A stretch of DNA of 7,648 nt from Gammaproteobacteria bacterium (GTDB lineage Bacteria > Pseudomonadota > Gammaproteobacteria > SZUA-229). The stretch spans positions 1 through 7,648 of the forward strand of contig JACPVK010000224.1 in assembly GCA_016191795.1 (NCBI GenBank). Reading direction: 5' to 3'. Every line of letters begins with the position of its first letter. The first letter of the stretch is position 1. The notes under the pieces are model-generated. The model made no database searches. It saw nothing but the letters and a program-made list of their open reading frames with translations, and was not told the origin of the DNA. This document shows positions 5,941-7,648 of this stretch, piece by piece. The position numbers were made by a program, and so were the translations under genes.

Positions 5941-6489
5941 ATGCGCAGGTCTGACAATTTTCATAATCGGTCATTGATTGGCTCGCTACTATTTGTGTTG
6001 GCATGCATAGCGGCTGTTGTTCAGGCGGCAGCGCCGACTCAACAACATAGCCCACAGCAATCAGTTAATATCGACATCACCACCCATCTTGGTGACCAGC
6101 AGGTTTTTCTCGAACACGATGTGATTTCGTTTTTTATCAGCCTGGATCAGGGCGCCTATTTATATATGTTTTACCAGGATGCGACGGGCAAGTTGTTTCA
6201 GCTTATGCCCGGTAAGGCTCAGTCGAAACATTTTTTTATGGCGGGTAACTATATTCCGTTTCCCGCGCCGGAATCGCCTTTTAAATTTGTGGTGCAGGCA
6301 CCTTTTGGTGAGGAGCAGCTCTGGGTGTTCGCATCTGATCAGGGGCAGCTGGAATTTAAAGGATACGCGGCAGCACAGGGAATAAAACAGCTTGAGCTGG
6401 ATTATGCAAAACTGGCGGAATATATTAAATCTGCTTCGCCAAGGTTATATGGTAAAGCCCGATTGGCCATACAAACACGTGGTCGATAA
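5941..6489 (+). CDS. Exported DUF4384-type protein
   Basis: The 182-residue product has a basic N-terminus, a hydrophobic core at about 12-30, and two possible cuts: signal peptidase I near VVQAAA, or signal peptidase II at VLAC (C22), which would make it a lipoprotein. Residues of about 41-133 match the DUF4384 pattern: FLEHDVISFFISL, then GAYLYMFYQDATGKLFQLMPG, a basic turn, and a closing PFGEEQLWVFAS strand. DUF4384 is a small beta-rich domain of unknown function, often fused to or beside caspase-like and other signalling proteins in bacteria. The gene shares the direction of the caspase cluster but is set apart by a 211-bp repeat island, so it may have its own promoter. A role as an envelope partner of the caspase is inferred from context only. 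Confidence 0.75.
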   Translation: MRRSDNFHNRSLIGSLLFVLACIAAVVQAAAPTQQHSPQQSVNIDITTHLGDQQVFLEHDVISFFISLDQGAYLYMFYQDATGKLFQLMPGKAQSKHFFMAGNYIPFPAPESPFKFVVQAPFGEEQLWVFASDQGQLEFKGYAAAQGIKQLELDYAKLAEYIKSASPRLYGKARLAIQTRGR

Positions 6490-6541
6490 ACAACACTCAA
6501 AACGGTCAGTTCCATCCAGACGCAATTGGGAGATGGAGTTC

Positions 6542-7108
6542 TCAAGCCGGTGGCCGTAACTCAACCGGCATGCGCGCCAGTTTTTCATGAATTAATCTAA
6601 GCCGACGTATCGGCCACCAATCATACAAAAAAACTTCAATAGGCCGCCACATGGCAACCCAGCCGCTTATTAAAAAGCCCTCTTCAATAATGGTCCACAT
6701 CAGGCCGGTATTTTCCAGCGTAGCAATAAATTGTTGCGCAGCAATACACGCTACAAGAAATGTCAGGCCAATTAATAACGCAATGCGCCCCTGCTGCAGG
6801 GTAAATCGCAGTTCTTTCGCCGTAATGTCAGCGCGGTAGGCAAAATAATTATGTATGGCTGCCGGTACGCTGCTGATGGCTTCGTCGGTGCAGGCATTTT
6901 CTGGCAAATGTAGAATAAGTTTTATTGGCGTTTTGAGATGTAGCTCCTGCACAGAGTCGATAATATAACTCTCGGCATTCGCTTCCAGGTCTTTTTCCCG
7001 AAACGGGGCCGGGTCAAGGTTATTAAATAACTGGCGTATCTCGTTGAGTTTGATTTCAATCAGATAATGATCGCCTTCCTTATTGTAGTGAGATTCCGGT
7101 TTTTTCAT
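6542..7108 (-). CDS. Conserved two-helix membrane protein of unknown function
   Basis: ATG at 7108-7106 is the first possible start, since an in-frame TGA lies about 12 bp upstream; no clear ribosome site is visible. The 188-residue protein has a soluble N-terminal part of about 105 residues, including a possible short alpha/beta segment (DSVQELHLKTPIKLILHLPE). Two membrane helices follow at about 108-128 and 136-160. The basic tail carries a striking WRPIEVFLYDWWPIRR motif at 154-169. That motif looks conserved and probably sits at the inner face of the membrane. I do not recognise a named family and give no function. It converges on the DUF4384 gene with a 52-bp gap, so it belongs to a different transcription unit. 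Confidence 0.75.
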   Translation of the reverse strand: MKKPESHYNKEGDHYLIEIKLNEIRQLFNNLDPAPFREKDLEANAESYIIDSVQELHLKTPIKLILHLPENACTDEAISSVPAAIHNYFAYRADITAKELRFTLQQGRIALLIGLTFLVACIAAQQFIATLENTGLMWTIIEEGFLISGWVAMWRPIEVFLYDWWPIRRLRLIHEKLARMPVELRPPA

Positions 7109-7180
7109 GTGAGTTGATCAACGCTTTGGATTGGTGTTGCGATAATGCTAACCCGCATATTTCAGCAAATTGATTACGGC

Positions 7181-7261
7181 AAAAGCGTTCGACTTTAGAC
7201 TAAAGTCGAACCTACAAAAGCAGCGAGTCTCCTGTAGGTTGGCCTTCAGGCTAACGCTTTT
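7181..7261. repeat. Composite nested palindrome (AAAAGCGTT...AACGCTTTT)
   Basis: The outer ends AAAAGCGTT (7181-7189) and AACGCTTTT (7253-7261) are perfect inverted repeats, and AACCTAC (7209-7215) faces GTAGGTT (7234-7240). Inside the left arm, 7188-7210 is a perfect 23-bp palindrome around A7199 (half TTCGACTTTAG). Inside the right arm is GGCCTTCAGGC, the core seen at 1949-1978. The whole could fold as a cross-shaped structure. It lies in the 263-bp gap between two minus-strand genes; I see no gene in that gap. Confidence 0.75.
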
Positions 7262-7371
7262 CCATGGAGTGCAAACCATCCCCTGTGATCGCAGGTTATT
7301 TTTTATACTATTTGCGCTTTTATTTGCGTTCATTTGCGGTAATCTTTTTCATTTTTGTGGAAATATCCAGG

Positions 7372-7648
7372 CTAATGTGTTTCCATCTTGCGTAATTCCT
7401 TGACAATAAGTGTCACCAGTTTTTCACCCGTGTCGCCAATTTTGGAACACAATTTATCTATGTCACGCTCACCATCCACCAGGGGTTTTATTAATGTGCT
7501 GAAGCGCGCCATATCCCCTTTGGTGCGCGACATTTGTTCGGCCATGGCGCCGAGCATGGCCAGAGCCTGAGCATCGCCGCGTCCGGCAGCGTTAATCAGT
7601 TGTGCCAGCATGGGTGCGGCGACAGTCGGATCTTGCTGGGCCTGTGGA
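7372..7648 (-). CDS. C-terminal part of an unrecognised protein (5' end missing)
   Basis: The frame is open from the right window edge to a TAG at 7374-7372, giving 91 visible residues. The ATG at 7611 is internal to the open frame, which continues upstream as PQAQQDPTVAAP, so the gene very likely starts outside the window. The visible part is helical and soluble: an Ala/Gly/Met-rich helix (AQALAMLGAMAEQMSR), a segment with LIKPLVDGERDIDKLCSKIG, and a basic C-terminal helix (LVTLIVKELRKMETH). It has no membrane segment. I do not recognise the family. It is transcribed towards the membrane-protein gene at 6542-7108, but the 263-bp repeat-bearing gap makes co-transcription doubtful. Confidence 0.65.
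   Translation of the reverse strand, partial: PQAQQDPTVAAPMLAQLINAAGRGDAQALAMLGAMAEQMSRTKGDMARFSTLIKPLVDGERDIDKLCSKIGDTGEKLVTLIVKELRKMETH

Noticed and set aside
6511..6537. TCCATC/GATGGA inverted repeat between the convergent genes as a terminator
   Set aside because: A 6-bp stem with a 15-nt loop and no T-run on either strand is not convincing.
7170..7403. Plus-strand open frame of 77 codons, and a minus-strand one at 7148-7333
   Set aside because: Both are translations of the composite palindrome and its flanks, with no ribosome site or protein-like composition.

Overview
The window is about 7.6 kb of bacterial chromosome, most likely from a gammaproteobacterium. This rests on moderate GC, Sec signal peptides and an outer-membrane beta-barrel (a diderm envelope), and short REP-like palindromes of the GTAGGGTGG and GGCCTTCAGGC types in the gaps. 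I cannot name a genus.

Layout: (1) 1-1656, the 3' part of a plus-strand M48-type zinc metallopeptidase with TPR-like repeats. (2) 1657-2053, a gene-free repeat island: a GTAGGGTGGGC palindrome, a REP-like hairpin, six perfect 8-bp tandem units, and a possible MITE of about 212 bp with a long internal stem-loop. (3) 2054-5729, a tight four-gene plus-strand cluster: a sigma-70-like protein, a zf-HC2 anti-sigma-like membrane protein, an exported caspase-fold (C14/metacaspase-like) peptidase, and a small outer-membrane beta-barrel protein. (4) 5730-5940, a second repeat island. (5) 5941-6489, an exported DUF4384-type protein. (6) 6542-7108 on the minus strand, a two-helix membrane protein of unknown function. 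(7) 7109-7371, a third repeat island with a composite palindrome. (8) 7372-7648 on the minus strand, the C-terminal part of an unrecognised protein that runs off the window.

How the genes may work together (inference): the sigma-like and anti-sigma-like pair look like a transmembrane signalling switch. The anti-sigma-like protein has a cytoplasmic HxxxCxxC motif, one membrane helix, and a periplasmic beta-rich domain that could sense envelope state. The genes translated with it make an exported cysteine peptidase and an outer-membrane protein. A DUF4384 protein, from a family often found with bacterial caspases, follows. The M48 peptidase upstream adds a second envelope protease. The locus therefore reads as a candidate envelope-stress or regulated-proteolysis module. 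The sigma-like call is the weakest link. The repeat islands bracket the four-gene cluster and mark likely transcription-unit borders.
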